This document shows, piece after piece, positions 35,591-48,176 of a DNA stretch of 64,000 nucleotides. Position 1 is the stretch's first letter; every line of letters starts with the position of its first letter. The DNA lies in the NCBI RefSeq assembly GCF_018446385.1, contig NC_056000.1, forward strand, positions 55,398,722 through 55,462,721, written 5' to 3'. The notes beneath the pieces are model-generated. The model saw only the letters and a list, made by a program, of their open reading frames with translations, was not told the origin of the DNA and did not search any database. Made by a program: the position numbers and the translations under genes. Source of the DNA: Zingiber officinale. Lineage: Eukaryota; Streptophyta; Magnoliopsida; Zingiberales; Zingiberaceae.

Positions 35591-36824
35591 GAATAAATAT
35601 ATGATATTTTATTTGTTATGTAATTTTAAATTCATTTTAAAGTTGATGTTATTGTGTTGGAATTATAATATGTGATGTATTATATAATTTATGTTACTAC
35701 CGTAAAATCCGTTTAACGATGTCTAATCCCTGCCTAGATCGCCTAGGTACTAAGCATTGATCTGACACCCAAATAGCATTTAGCGGATTTTAAAATCTTC
35801 CCTTAGTCGATCACTTGGTTTTATATAAAAAAAAACTAATTTTACTAAAATTATCAAAAATAAATTTAAGAAATTATGGAGAGTGTTTTGGAAAAGAAAA
35901 AGATATTAATTTGAATTGAAAAATTTTCAAATTATGTTAGGATTAAATCGAATTCAGATTAATCTGAATTTAAAATTTAATGGATTTTGTAAAATTAAAT
36001 TAAAATTTATTTTTAAAATGAATAATAAAGATAGTGTTAAAATAAAAAAACAATTATAAAAAAATGATAAAAACATTTTTAATTAGAATATTCAGATGGA
36101 CCAAATTATCAGAATTCAGATGGTATTCGAATGAGAGTTAAATTCGTATTGAATTTTTTTTTATAAAATCTTTACTTCGACTTTAAACCATCTGCATTAA
36201 TACCCTTTTTATAAGGGGACATTAACCGTCATAGTTGCAACAAGTGAAGGATGGGATTTAGGGTTTAGAGATAAGGAGCACCACACACACAGATGGTAGC
36301 CAATAATGGCGACAGGTAGTGTGAGAGATAATAGGATAAGGAGATAGTGCAATTTACAAACATATGAATACATTTCTTTATAATATGAATACATTTACTT
36401 CTATCCAATTTTCTTACTAACATAATTTCACCCCAAATTTTGAAAGCAAAATCATCACTCATGTTTTTTCCTTCAACTTTTTCAAAGAAAGAAACCAAAG
36501 GAAAGCTACTCAAAATTGGTTAAAACTTACTATAAATATGTGAAACTATTTTGGGAGAGATGAACAGATACATAAAACAAAAAGAATCTTGGCAAGACAA
36601 CTCAAAAATAGACCAAATAAAATAGCATTAGAGTTCGATGGAAATGAGACGCACCGAGTAAATTTTAGCACTATAAACTGTAGAGAAAAGAAAATCTGCA
36701 ATGAACGGCTTGATCCAAATGAGAAATCCTTCAAACTACCCTACCAATTAACAATTCCATGACGAAGCTAAAATGGTTCATTGATAAAATCACGCCACCA
36801 GTGATTGCTTCACTTACGCTTTGT
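35591..36824. other. AT-rich intergenic DNA and 3' flank of RPL18a
   Basis: Contains the presumed right end of the hAT remnant (TGCCTAGATCGCCTAGGTAC at about 35735-35755), then very AT-rich sequence, then the presumed 3' untranslated region of the ribosomal protein gene. No other gene is supported. Confidence 0.35.
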
Positions 36825-39274
36825 CTATGCAAACAGATTCGGGCGGGAGGCTTTGAAGGTGGTCTTCAGCTTTCTGGTGGGGGGCCTGACTTTCTTGAAG
36901 ACAAGAGGGAATTTGATTTTTGAGTCATGGAATTGCTTGGTGCTTTCGCGCTTGCAGAGCTTGGAGGGGATAGTAGCTGTCTTGATGATCTGGATACCAT
37001 GGTATCTAACACGGTGACGGGACGCCATTTCATCGTACATCTGCTCGACAGCACCATTCAGCGTAATATCCCTGTACTCCTTGTACATGTTATGGTAACC
37101 TGTTCTGCTCTGGTAACGCAGCCAGATACCATAGTTCTTGATCTTGGTTGGTTTCCTCTCGAAGATCTATCAAAACAGCAGCTCCGATTAAGTTTGAAGA
37201 TCATAAACCAAAAAACATAATCTTATAATGAACATTCAATTTTGTATTAGATTTAACCAAAAGGTTAAAGAACTAAACATATCTGGGAATTCAATTTGGC
37301 AACAAACCAAAATAACATGATGATGCAAAAGAACACGCAAGATTTGGTAGTTGCGGCAATGAAAAGATTTTTCTAGAGAAATTATACTTTTAGAATGGTG
37401 TGGCACAATCATCAAATCTGATGTCAAAACAGTTCTGAACTACACTATGAGGGATCCTTGTTGAAGCAAGCACCTTCTGAACCATTATATAACATAAGAT
37501 TCAAATTCAAAACAACATGATGATGACGACAACAATCAAGCCTTATCCCACTAGGTGGGGCCGGCTAAACATAATGACAAACAAAAGAAAATATAATCAA
37601 ACCAACAAGGATGTCAGCTATAGGCAGCGGGCTGGTCACTAAATAACACATTCAATATATCCATCTGACAATGTAAAAGAATAAAGCCCACTGCAAAAAC
37701 TCATATAGCCAATGGGTGGAGACTGAAGGACCAAAATCTTAGTATAGCTTCAAAGGCTAAAGAATCAAATGACTAAATAAGGAGACTCATAGACTACATT
37801 AACAAGCCTTACTTGCAATGGGACAACCCCAAAATGTAGAAATAATAAAAGCATAAGAAAAGCCTAAAAACATCTTGAAAAAACACACTTAAAAGTATCA
37901 TGCAAGTATAAATAATGCATGAATAATCGATGTCAGACAACCAAAAATAATTTAAGAATTCAAGTGGTCAGGCTGCTAATTGTTAGCAATAGTAAGTAAC
38001 AAACCAATGGAATAAGAAATAAAGTTTAGCAACATGCTATGGATCAGTATAATACGTACATAAAGAACAGAAAAGAAGAGCTACAATTCAATATTTTAAA
38101 GAGAAGCAGTTATCCCAAAATAGAGTGCCTCAACAGCTATAGACAAAGGGATGCCTATCAACCAATTGAACTTCCAACACAGAAAAGGAGTTGAAGATAA
38201 ACAATCCCACTACTCAATTAACAAAATTCTCACCAGCATTGAAGATCTACAAAAAAGCATTTCAAAGTGAATTTACATAGACAAAGAGGAATTGAAAGAA
38301 ACTTCGGACGAGATTAAGAAAGACGAGAAAACCTAGGATGAGATTAAGAAAGACTTCATCAACCAGAGAGAAACATTAAGCTTGATGACAGAACTTTGGA
38401 AAATTTATAAAAGCAGAAAAGAAAGTTTCAAATTGAAGGAAAACTATAATTTCACAAAGAATTCAAGCCACTTGAATGAAAACAAAGAGGAATCATTATA
38501 TGTACCTCTGTGAGATACATAACAACCCTGTGTTGGCATAATCATTCACTTGGATAGCTCATTTTACTTAAATGGCAATTCTTTACAAATGGGCTCATTA
38601 GTCATCTCACCAAAATAGTAACAAGAAAACAAAGAGGAATCATTTGAATGATAAATGGAGAACACAAACAAGGGTCAAGTCACTTAACACACGCTTTGAG
38701 CAAAAGGTGTAAAAGCGGGCAAGTAAATAGACCTCGTTGATAGCAAGAACTTGACCATTGCTCTTCTTCACCTTCTTCAGCTTCCTTAAGAAGTACCTGG
38801 AATTAACAAATTTCCATGGAAGGTCAAATTTTTTTAATAATAATGAGGAAAAAAGCCAGAAAAAGGAGACAATCAGAAGGAAAATCTGAGAGAAATTACC
38901 AGAACTTGGATTTGGCCCGGACGTCATTGGTAGCCCATAGCTTCATACGGTAGATCTTTGGGTGCGGCTCCGCATCGGTCGGTAGCCCTCGACCCACCAC
39001 CTGGTACTGATGAAACTGCCAGCATCGCCAAATATGGATGAATTAAAGCAGAAGAACACAAATCACGAAAAAACTAAAAATTTGTTTAGGAAAGGCCATG
39101 TCGGAATCCGATTATTTGAACGATTACCGAAAAACGAAACTAGGATTTTAGAGAAAACATTCAAACAATCTAGAATGAAATAGATCTGGTAGATAGTTGC
39201 ACAGTTTACAAAAGCAATGAGTGCGATCAACTGGAATGAGACGAATGGAGTCAGATTACCCTAAACTTCACCAT
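36825..39274 (-). CDS. RPL18A: 60S ribosomal protein L18a (eL20), four coding exons
   Basis: Structural protein of the large cytosolic ribosomal subunit. Exons from the start: 39274-39260, 39015-38900, 38796-38733, 37166-36825. Introns are GT..AG and the frame is kept, giving 178 residues ending at TAG, the standard plant length. Clear family words: [13 protein letters not shown] and [16 protein letters not shown] near the N terminus, [19 protein letters not shown] in the middle, and [44 protein letters not shown] and [15 protein letters not shown] at the C terminus. The first coding exon is 15 bp and holds only MVKFR, so the start depends on correct splicing; the ATGG context supports it. 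The third intron is 1566 bp. No damage is visible. Confidence 0.97.
37528..37572 (+). repeat. Short retroposon fragment in an RPL18a intron
   Basis: AAGCCTTATCCCACTAGGTGGGGCCGGCTA resembles a short conserved block shared by several plant SINE families and related retroposons. Only this block can be recognised. It lies in the third intron of RPL18a. Recalled from general knowledge of plant repeats. Confidence 0.4.
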
Positions 39275-39877
39275 CGATCGTAACGCCCCCCACGCCGCAC
39301 TGGTAAACAACGCTCGAAGAACCAATTCCTTCAAAGACGAGTTAATATGGTAGTTAACCCTAGCGCGTTGCTTCTTCAAATTTAGCTCCATCCTTGATGG
39401 GATTTACGAAATTGCCGCTGGGTTTGTGTGGTTTAGTTTGGATCAGATTAGCGTTTCATTCGAGTCAGATTCAAATTTAACGGGTTGGATGTAACTAACA
39501 TAACGGCACGATTCAGGGTAGGAGACTCGAATCATGTGTGGGTCAAATAGGTATGGGCAACGGTAAAAGTTAGATATATGTTTTGCATATGAAAAATATA
39601 AATGCGTCATTTGTTTTTTAATTGACATTAGATATTTAATCTATGCTAATTAATTTTAAACGATGATCTATAAAAAAATTTTACTGATAGAGTAAATTAA
39701 AAAATATTTATAACGAGCTGTTCATTAATCTAATATTTTTATATCAACCATCTATTAATGAAAATTAATCCATTAATTCTTCAAAACTAAAACTTGATCC
39801 ATAAATGAATGAGAAATTAAGAAGACACCTGTTGTACCATTATCCTAAAAGCTACAATTGAATTAAAATTGTCTTCT
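39275..39877. other. Promoter side of RPL18a and intergenic DNA
   Basis: On the gene strand this lies upstream of the start codon. An AACCCTAGC-type motif (plus strand ACCCTAGCG at about 39357), a telo-box-like element common in promoters of plant ribosomal protein genes, is seen about 85-95 bp before the ATG. No convincing TATA box. No other gene. Confidence 0.4.
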
Positions 39878-40125
39878 CGGGGTGGTGCGATGGTTAAGAC
39901 ATGGGGTATTGTCACATGAGGTCTTGGGGTCGAAACTCGGCGTGACCAAGCATAACTTCTCCCATGTCTTGGTCATTTACACTAATGGCTAGTAGTCACA
40001 TATGATTTACCTATTCCGTGTTGGCATAGGGGCGGGATCATAGATAAATTATGGAAGTCCATGTAAGACAAAGTTTTGGCAAGTTAGTAATAACTAGATG
40101 TTGTTAGATAGTGGAAGTTCATGTA
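39878..40125 (+). mobile_element. SINE-like retroposon
   Basis: GATGGTTAAGACATGGGG (39888-39905) resembles a pol III box A, and GGGGTCGAAACTCGG (39926-39940) a box B about 35 bases further on, the spacing seen in tRNA-derived SINEs. The 5' end near 39878 is fairly clear; the 3' end is not. No target duplication was established. Confidence 0.5.
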
Positions 40126-40229
40126 TAGGTTTAAGTAGGTGAGGGAGGATAAAATATTTGATAAAGAAAATCTAAATATATCAGTAAGGATATTAATGAT
40201 ATATTTGATAAAGTTGAAGTTTTGAATAA

Positions 40230-40890
40230 ATATGGTAAAAAGGTGAAATCATTCGCCCCCAGCGTCCCCGTCGCACCTGACTTCAGGCCATCACGAAAGA
40301 GGTAAATCACGACAGTCGAAAGAGTAAGTGGTGATGGGATAAATTGCACAAGATCCTAGGAAATTTTGAATAAATGAACACAAGTAGAATTTCTAAAAGG
40401 ATAAACTCTATGACTCAATTTCACTTTTTATTTTAAGATCTTTACTATCATTTATCAAGTCATACAAAACATCATTTATTGTACAATTTGCTCTTTTATA
40501 TGTTTAGCACTATCAGCATAGCAGTTTGCCACAATGACTTAATTGCTAAACCCTTCATATGATCTTTGAAAATTTTTCCATCGTTTAATAGAAGAGGAGA
40601 ATAATGTATAGATTCATTGTATCACTCAAAAAAATGGCACGGTCTTAGGACAACAATTTATTATATCACACAAAATTAATTAAGGCTATGCCAACCACAA
40701 AGAATATAAAAACCTCTGGGATTCATTTCAAATAATTTTTTCTATACACTTTGATAACTCCCTTTCATATTAAATTCATTATTATGTCTTTTACCTCTAA
40801 CATCATCAATATCAAGTTTTTGATTGACTAAATAATCGTTAAGATGCATAAAAAGCTTAGAAAAATTATCAATATCTAAAAATCATACTC
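40230..40890. other. Non-coding DNA between SINE-like and copia elements
   Basis: The first 100 bp (around GCCCCCAGCGTCCCCGTCG and GAGGTAAATCACGACAG) resembles part of the SINE at 63800-63975 (GCCCTTAGCGTCTTCATC and GAGATAAATCACGGAT), so it is probably a relic of the same family. The rest is AT-rich without features. TACTC at 40886-40890 is the left target duplication of the copia element. Confidence 0.4.
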
Positions 40891-41212
40891 TTTTATGAAT
40901 ATAGAATCGAAGATCAATTTCACAAAAGAGAGAACAAAAGAGATAGAAGAAATGGAAAGAAATGTGGGAGAGATTTTATTCAATCTTGTGTCTACTTGAT
41001 TCTTACAAGAGCTCCCTATTTATAGGACTCAAGATACATCGATACATCATGAATACTTACAATACATGAATGCCTTAGATACATGAATAGTTCAGATACA
41101 TGAATGCTATAGATACATTGAAGATACATGGATACATCAATGAACTCGAAGATACTTTGGAATGCCAAGAGTTAATAGGAAGAGTTCATGGACATTCATA
41201 TTATTCATAACA
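40891..41212 (-). repeat. 3' LTR of the copia element
   Basis: 322 bp, nearly the same as 52230-52544. On the plus strand it runs from TTTTATGAATATAGAATCG to TTATTCATAACA. It contains a CTATTTATAGG word (about 41010-41020) that could be the TATA region read on the minus strand. Reiterated GATACATGAAT words occur in both LTRs. Confidence 0.88.
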
Positions 41213-41344
41213 CTCCCCCTTGGATGTCCATGATACTACCTCATTAAAACCCTTACTAGGAAAATCCAGTGGGACAAAACCATGGTGAAGGAAAAAAGAG
41301 TACAGTATTTTTTACTCCCCCTCTTCTCAACATCACTTTAAATC

Positions 41345-43030
41345 TCAGAGCTTGCGCATTCCAATATTATGAAATAGCTTTTCAAATGTTGCAGTAGGCA
41401 GTGCCTTAGTAAATAAATCTGCCAGATTATCAGTTGAACGAATTGGTTGAACATCAATATCACCCTTATTTTGTAGATCATGAGTGAAAAAGAATTTTGG
41501 TGAGATATGTTTTGTTCTATCTCCTTTAATGTACCCATTTTTCAATTGTGCAATGCATGCAGCATTATCTTCATATAAGGTCGTCGGGACTTCTTTGTTA
41601 AAAGACAAACCACATGACCCTCGAATGTGATGTATTATTGATCTTAACCAAAAACATTCTCGGCTTGCTTCATAAATTGCTAAAATCTTTGCATGATTAG
41701 AAGATGTGGCGGTAATAGATTGTTTCGTGGAACGCCATGAAATAGTTGTACCACCACACGTGAATAAATAACCCGTTTGTGATCGAGCATTATGAGGGTC
41801 GGACAAATATCCCTTATCTGCATAGCCAATTAATTCAGCCTTGGGTACATTGGAATAATATAGGCCCATGTCCATCGTACCTCGAAGATATCGCAATATA
41901 TGTTTAATTCCATTCCAGTGTCTTCTTGTTAGACAAGAACTGTATCTTGTTAACAAATTTACAGAAAATGATATATCAGGTCATGTATGACTTGCAAGAT
42001 ACATTAATGCTCCAATAACACTAAGATATGGTACTTCAGGACCAAGAAGTTCTTCATCATTCATCCGAGGTCGAAAAGGATTTTTATTCACATCAAGTGA
42101 TCTTACAATCATTAGAGTACTCAATGGATGAGCATTATCCATATAGAATCGTTTTAGCACTTTTGATATATAATCTAATTGATGGACAAAAATTTCATTC
42201 TTTAAGTGTTCAATCTGCAAACCAAGGCAAATTTTTGTTTTCCCGAGATTTTTCATCTCAAACTCCTTCTTTAACTTGCCTACTGTTTCTGCAAGCTCAT
42301 TTGCAGTTCCAATAATATTCAAATCATTAGCATAAACTGCAATTATAACAAACTTGGATCCAGACCTTTTAATAAATACGCATGGGCAAATCAAATCATT
42401 CTTATACCCTTGTTGCAACAAATATTCACTAAGACGGTTATACCACATGCGTCCATATTGCTTTAATCCTTATACAGATTTTCATAGTTTTATCGAGTAA
42501 AGTTCTCGATTACCTGAGTTATATATTGCAGGTAATTTGAATCCTTCTGGGATTTTTATATAAATATTACTATCAAGTGATCAATATAAATAAGTCATAA
42601 CTACATCCATTAGACACATATCAAGTCTTTCGTGTATTGTTAGACTAATCAAATATCGAAAAGTAGTTGCATCCACTACAGGGGAATATGTCTCTTTATA
42701 ATCGATACCATATCTTTGAAAGAATCCTTGTGCAACTAGTCGTGCTTTATATCTAACAATTTTATTCGTCTCATCTCGTTTACACACAAATACCCATTTG
42801 TATCCTACAGGTTTGATACTATCAGGAGTACGCATAATAGCACCAAAAACTTTATGTTTTGAAAGTGAATTCAATTCCGCTTCAATTGCATCTCTCCATT
42901 TTGGCCAATCATTTCTACGTCTGCATTCCTCAACAGACTTTGGCTCAAGGTCCTCATTGTCATTAACAATGTTTAGCGCTACATTAAATGCAAATATATC
43001 ATCGACGTCGATTTTATTCCGATTCCACTT
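41345..43030 (-). pseudogene. Copia reverse transcriptase and RNase H, broken
   Basis: Minus-strand pieces: reverse transcriptase start near 42870-42590 (PVGYKWVFVCKRDETNK, RYKARLVAQGF, YSPVVDATTFRYL), middle at 42448-41981 (WYNRLSEYLL, KNLGKTKICLGLQIEH), and RNase H at 41956-41345 (GYADKGYLSDPHNARSQTGY, SWRSTKQSITATSS, LYEDNAACIAQ, TKHISPKFFF). Stops lie between the pieces. The metal-binding YVDD box of copia reverse transcriptases is altered to YAND near 42330, which by itself would abolish activity. RNase H keeps its frame to its stop. Confidence 0.85.
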
Positions 43031-44895
43031 TTAGCCATTTGTGACATAATTTATTGAGATCTCTTGATTGTCACAAATTCCAGGTACCTGAATTTCTTTT
43101 GGAATCATATTTAGGGACTCTTCTGGAGTTATGAATTCCTCAATTTGATCCTTGGTTTCTTTTCTTTTCCGAGGATTTTTATCTTTGGAACCAGTGGGTC
43201 GACCACATTTCATAGGTGCTTTAGATTCATTGGCAACAATAGATGGTTCTACAGGAACATCAATTTTAACTGGAGCATTAACAACTGGTATATGGGATGT
43301 AGTTACTTTCTTCGGATTTGTAAATGCATCTAACAATTGATTTGCTAAATTTTGCAAATGAATAATTTTTTGAACTTCCAATTCACATTCCTTTGTGCGA
43401 GAGTCAAGATGAGACAAGGATAATTGATTCCAATTAATAGTCTTTTCCATCTACTTATTTTCCCCCTTTAATGTTGGAAAATTTGATTCATCAAAATGAC
43501 AATTTGCAAAACGAGTCGTAAACAAATCTCCAATCGATGGCTCTAGATATTTGATTATTGATGAAGATTCATATCCAACATATATTCCTAATCTTCTTTG
43601 GGGACTCATCTTAGTGTGTTGCGATGGGGTAATAGGAGCATATACCGCACATCCAAAAATCCTTAAATGGGAAATATTTGGGTCTTGACCAAAAACCAAT
43701 TGTAAAGGGGAGAACACATAATAATTTGTGGGTCTAATACGAATCAGTGTTGTTGCATGCAAAATAGCATGGCCCCGAGTAGAAGTTGGGAGTTTTGTTC
43801 TCATGAGTAATGACCTTGCAATCAATTGAAGGCGCTTAATAAACGATTCTGCAAGACCGTTTTGTGTGTGAACATGTGCTATAGGATGTTTAACAGTTAT
43901 GCCAATATACATACAATAATCATTAAACGCTTGGGAAGTGAATTCTCCAGCATTGTCAAGGTGAATTGACTTAATTGGAAAATCTGGAAAATGGGCTCGT
44001 AACCTAATTATTTGAGCAAGCAATCTAGCAAATGCTTGGTTACGTGTTGATAACAAACATACATGTGACCATCTCGTTGATGCATCAATCAGAACCATAA
44101 AGTATCGAAATGGTCCACATGGTGGATGAATAGACCCACATATATCACCTTGTATACGTTGCAAAAACACAAGGGATTCTGTCCCGATTTTAGTTGGTGA
44201 TGGCCTTATAATTAACTTTCCTTGAGAACAAGCAGCACATGAAAATTCATTTGGTAGAAAAATCTTCTGGTTTGTCAACAAATGCCTACATGAATTTTTA
44301 ATAATTCTCCGCATCATTATAGATTCAAGATGTCTCAATCGGTCATGCCAAATAATGAAATTAGTATGATCTGCAAACTTCTGGTTTACTATGGCATGTG
44401 CCTCAACTGTGCTTATGTTTGTGTAGTACAAACCAGAGGAAAATGTGGCTAATTTTTCCAATACATTTTTCTTACCTGAGACAATATTTGTAATATATAA
44501 ATACACAATGTTGTCTTCACTTGTAGTCTCAATATGATATCCATTTTGGTGAATATCTTTAAAACTCAATAAATTTCTTTGAGACTTCGTAGAATATAAT
44601 GCATCATCAATATGAATCTTTGTTCCTCCGGGTAATAATATATTAGCTCTTCTGGAGCCCTCAATCAATTTTGTACTACCTGATATTGTATTCACATCAG
44701 ATCTTTGCACAGGAACGAAAAGAGCCTTTTATCCTTAAGTATAGTATGCGTTGATGCACTGTCTACGAGACACATATCATTGTCACCGATCATGGATCCC
44801 ACCAGATGAGATTTCATATTCTTCAATAAAGACAAGATATATAATAAGGAAAACATAAAATAATTGAACAATACATAAAAATAAATAACTTTCAT
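43031..44895 (-). pseudogene. Copia protease and integrase, broken
   Basis: 44895-44692 carries the protease box (CLVDSASTHTILKD). A frame change near 44700 leads into 44710-43451, a 419-codon open stretch holding the GAG-pre-integrase and integrase core: WHDRLRHLES with CAACSQGKL (His/Cys zinc site), GDICGSIHPP, SIHLDNAGEFTSQ and QNGLAESFIKRLQ, which supply the D, D and E of the catalytic triad. A stop follows, and the basic linker continues in 43450-43031 (CGRPTGSKDKNPRKRK). The integrase domain looks complete; the polyprotein is not. Confidence 0.85.
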
Positions 44896-45056
44896 TGGCT
44901 AATAGTACGATGATTTATATAACAACAAACCTAAATGCATTAATATAAACGGGAAAAATATTTCATTCTTGGAGATTCTTATCATCAAACAAGTGTTCAA
45001 TATTTGCTTTAGGCTGAATGAAGAAATCAGCAACATCCAAATGAGTAAAATCATTA

Positions 45057-45797
45057 GGGTGCGTTTGGTTGGGGGTTATTCTTGATAACTTTGGTTATCC
45101 ATTCAAGGTTATCAACAAAAATCTTGTTTTGTTTAGGTAATCGATGATTCCAGAGTAATGTTTCATGTCCGACACGTCAGCAACAGGAGCATGTAATCAG
45201 GAATCAGAAAATCTTAGAAAACTGAGGTTTTTCTTGATTCCGGGGTTAACGAATTTTTTTTATATAAAATACCCTCGGATAAGAGAAAAATGTGATAAAA
45301 AAGGAAAACGTAAAGAAAAAAATGAAAAATATAAAAATAAAAAAACGTAATTTTTTTAAAATAATAAAATTATAAAAAATTTTAAAAATAAAAAGACATT
45401 AAAAAAAATTTTAAAAATGAGAAAAAATAGAAAAAAATATAAAAATAAAAATAATAAAAAATAATAAAAATGTAAAAATACATAAAAATAATAAAAACGT
45501 TAAAAAAACATAAAAATTTTTAAAAATACAAAAAACATAAAAAAAATTAAAAAAATGTAAAAAAACGTAAAAAAATAAATAAAATAAATAAAATAAAATA
45601 AAAAACTTTAAAAACTAAAAAAACTTAAAAATTTAAAATTTAAAAAGTAAAAAAAACTAAAAAATTTTAAAAATTTTAAAAATTAAAAAGGTAAAAAAAC
45701 TTAAAAAAATAAAAAACATAAAAAAACAAACAAAATAAAAAATATATAAAAAAAGAAAAATGTGAAAAAGAAAAAGCAAAAGCAAAAAAAGAGTTTA

Positions 45798-45838
<41 letters not shown>

Positions 45839-46037
45839 GTATAGTTGGTTTATAACTAAGGGTAATATAGTAAAATATTAAACTAGGTCATTCATTAAAT
45901 CTTCAAACAAACAAGTTTTTGTTGCATTACCTAAATTGAACCAAACAACATTTGGTTATGTTTTATTCCCCATAACCTTGGTTATGTGGTAATCACATAA
46001 CCAAGGTTATATATGATAACTTGAACCAAACGCACCC
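45057..46037. mobile_element. PIF/Harbinger-type MITE
   Basis: The ends are GGGTGCGTTTGGTT on the left and AACCAAACGCACCC on the right, a perfect 14-bp inverted repeat, flanked by TTA on both sides (45054-45056 and 46038-46040). Both features are typical of PIF/Harbinger (Tourist-like) elements. Sub-terminal blocks such as AACCTTGGTTAT are also inverted. The 981-bp interior is extremely A-rich low-complexity DNA ending in an AAT/ATT palindrome. No coding capacity. It interrupts the copia element between the gag end and protease. Confidence 0.9.
45260..45840 (+). repeat. A-rich low-complexity core with an AAT/ATT palindrome
   Basis: Words such as AAAAATAAAAA and AAAACGTAAAAA repeat for over 500 bp, almost free of G and C. 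At 45798-45838 a run of AAT units meets a run of ATT units and would form a hairpin. The structure lies wholly inside the MITE. Confidence 0.85.
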
Positions 46038-46139
46038 TTAAGGTTATGATCAACACTATCATCTTTAGAGACAAAATTTGTCTCTACCACTTTCTTATTT
46101 TTGTTTTTTAATGATTCTTGGTAGAGGTCAACCAAATGT

Positions 46140-46982
46140 TTTGGTGTACGACAGGTACGTGACCAATGCCCCTTCATGCCGCAACGATAGCATAGATTTG
46201 TACATCCTTGCTTTCAGCACTTTTATCATTCTTCTCCGTATTCTCCCCCTTTTGGTATTCTGACGCACTCTTGGAATGGTAATCATGATTGTAATTATTG
46301 CGGCCGCGCCCACGTCCACGTCCATGGTCACGGCCACGACCACGGTGTCGACCTTGTCCATTATAGGGGTGGTATGATGTTGCATTCACTTCAGGGAATG
46401 GAGCTGAACCAGTTGGATGTGCCTCATGATTTTTCATCAAAAACTCATTGTTTTGTTCAACCACAAGAAGACATGAGATTAGTTCAGAGTATTTCATGAA
46501 ACCTTTTTCACGGTATTGCTGCTGCAGGAGCACATTGGATGCATGAAAGTGGAGAATGTTTTTTCCAACATATCTGCATCAGTAATATTTTCTCCACATA
46601 ATTACAATTGAGAACAAATTCTAAATAGTGCTGAGTTATACTCACTCATAGATTTTAAATCTTGCAATCTCAAATGCATCCAATCATAATGAGCTTTTGG
46701 GAGAATTACCATTCTTTGATGTTCATACCTTTCCTTTAAACTCTTCCAGAGAATAAGTGGATCCTTAACAGTAAGGTATTCGACTTTCAATCCTTCATGA
46801 AGGTGACGACGAAGAAAAATCATTGCTTTGGCCTTCTCTTGGGTGGATGTCGTATTCCCTTCTTTGATTGTATTTCCAAGGCCATTTGCATCTAAATGGA
46901 TTTCAACATCTAGTATCCATGACAAGAAGTTCTTTCCCGTGATATCAAGAGCCACAAATTCCAATTTCGCAAGATTTGACAT
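46140..46982 (-). pseudogene. Copia gag, broken
   Basis: The first piece, 46982-46602, opens MSNLAKLEFVALDITGKNF and contains WILDVEIHLD and LWKSLKERYEHQ, typical of the UBN2/retrotran_gag region of copia gag. A stop at 46602 and a frame change lead to 46533-46174, with an arginine/glycine-rich tract near 46290-46350 (GRGRDHGRGRGRGRNN). In yet another frame around 46150-46195 a zinc knuckle reads CYRCGMKGHWSRTC. All parts of a gag are present but not in one frame. Confidence 0.85.
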
Positions 46983-48176
46983 AATGATACTATCATATAC
47001 ATATGAAAGATATTAGATAAGATAATAATATCATAAGATGAACAAATAGTTGCATATAAAAGCACAATGAAAGTTCATAGTGAAAACCAACGCATACCTC
47101 CAATCTTACCTTCAATATACCTCTTGACCAGAGTCAGTCCTTATTGTTCAAAGGCACTGGGTGAAATTATAAAACATGCCCCAATTTATTCTACAAAACA
47201 CTATTTTCATTAATTAAAAAAAAATCACATATGAAAAAAATCATAAAATGAAGGGGGTCAAAGTTGATCTCATACTACAATTTCTAATCAAAATAAATAA
47301 TAGTTTATCAATTTCTGATCAAAATAACTGAACTCCCAATTGCAAAGAAAACCTTTAGAAATTCATTTAATAAAATTTTGCTCAATGAATCATCCACATA
47401 TACAACCCTTCAAAAAATATGCATTGCTCCACCTTCTTCAGAAACCATTATATTAGACTCCAACAACAATAATATCTCACAATCAAAACATATCAAATAC
47501 TAACCCATATCAAAACAAAATCAACCAAATACATAAACCCCCTACACTATCATAACATCACATTTCCAGCAAAACCAATACAAAAAAACCAACCTTACAA
47601 CTTTCCAGCAACCAATACAAAAAACCACTATAAAGAAAGCACATCGTACCAATATTCCTGTACAACATATCATAAACCATCAACATCACAGCTTCAATCC
47701 AACTCCTTTTAGGCATATTTTGTAAATAAGCTTCTCCTCCCTGCAAGATTCCCATTGCAACATCCATACTCCAGCCAACCAACCACCAAAAGAAGAGCTA
47801 CCTAATCTGACATGAATAAAACATCTTTGTATCAAAGCATATTAAGAATACTCCATAAAAAGGATGCTACTTGAAACAAAATTTCCACCACAGAAAATGC
47901 TCCACCATTTCCCTCCGAAAGCCACAGTAAACAAAAAGTATCAATTTATCAAACTATCAATTGATCTAATCACCAAAAGAAAAAAAGTATGAGTAGCACC
48001 AATTAGCATAAGTACTGGAGTTGTTATGACTTATGAACACTTTAAGAGCATAAATATAATGTCACATGTACTCATAAGTAACAAAATGTTTACCTACAAG
48101 TGCGAATGAGAGTGAATGCAGAAGATATAGTTAAATTATTGGTTGTAATACACCTGCAAAAAAACACAAAGGTAAC

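Noticed and set aside
36825..37088. Reading the last RPL18a exon as an independent 87-residue gene
   Set aside because: It joins three upstream exons in frame to make a full-length ribosomal protein.
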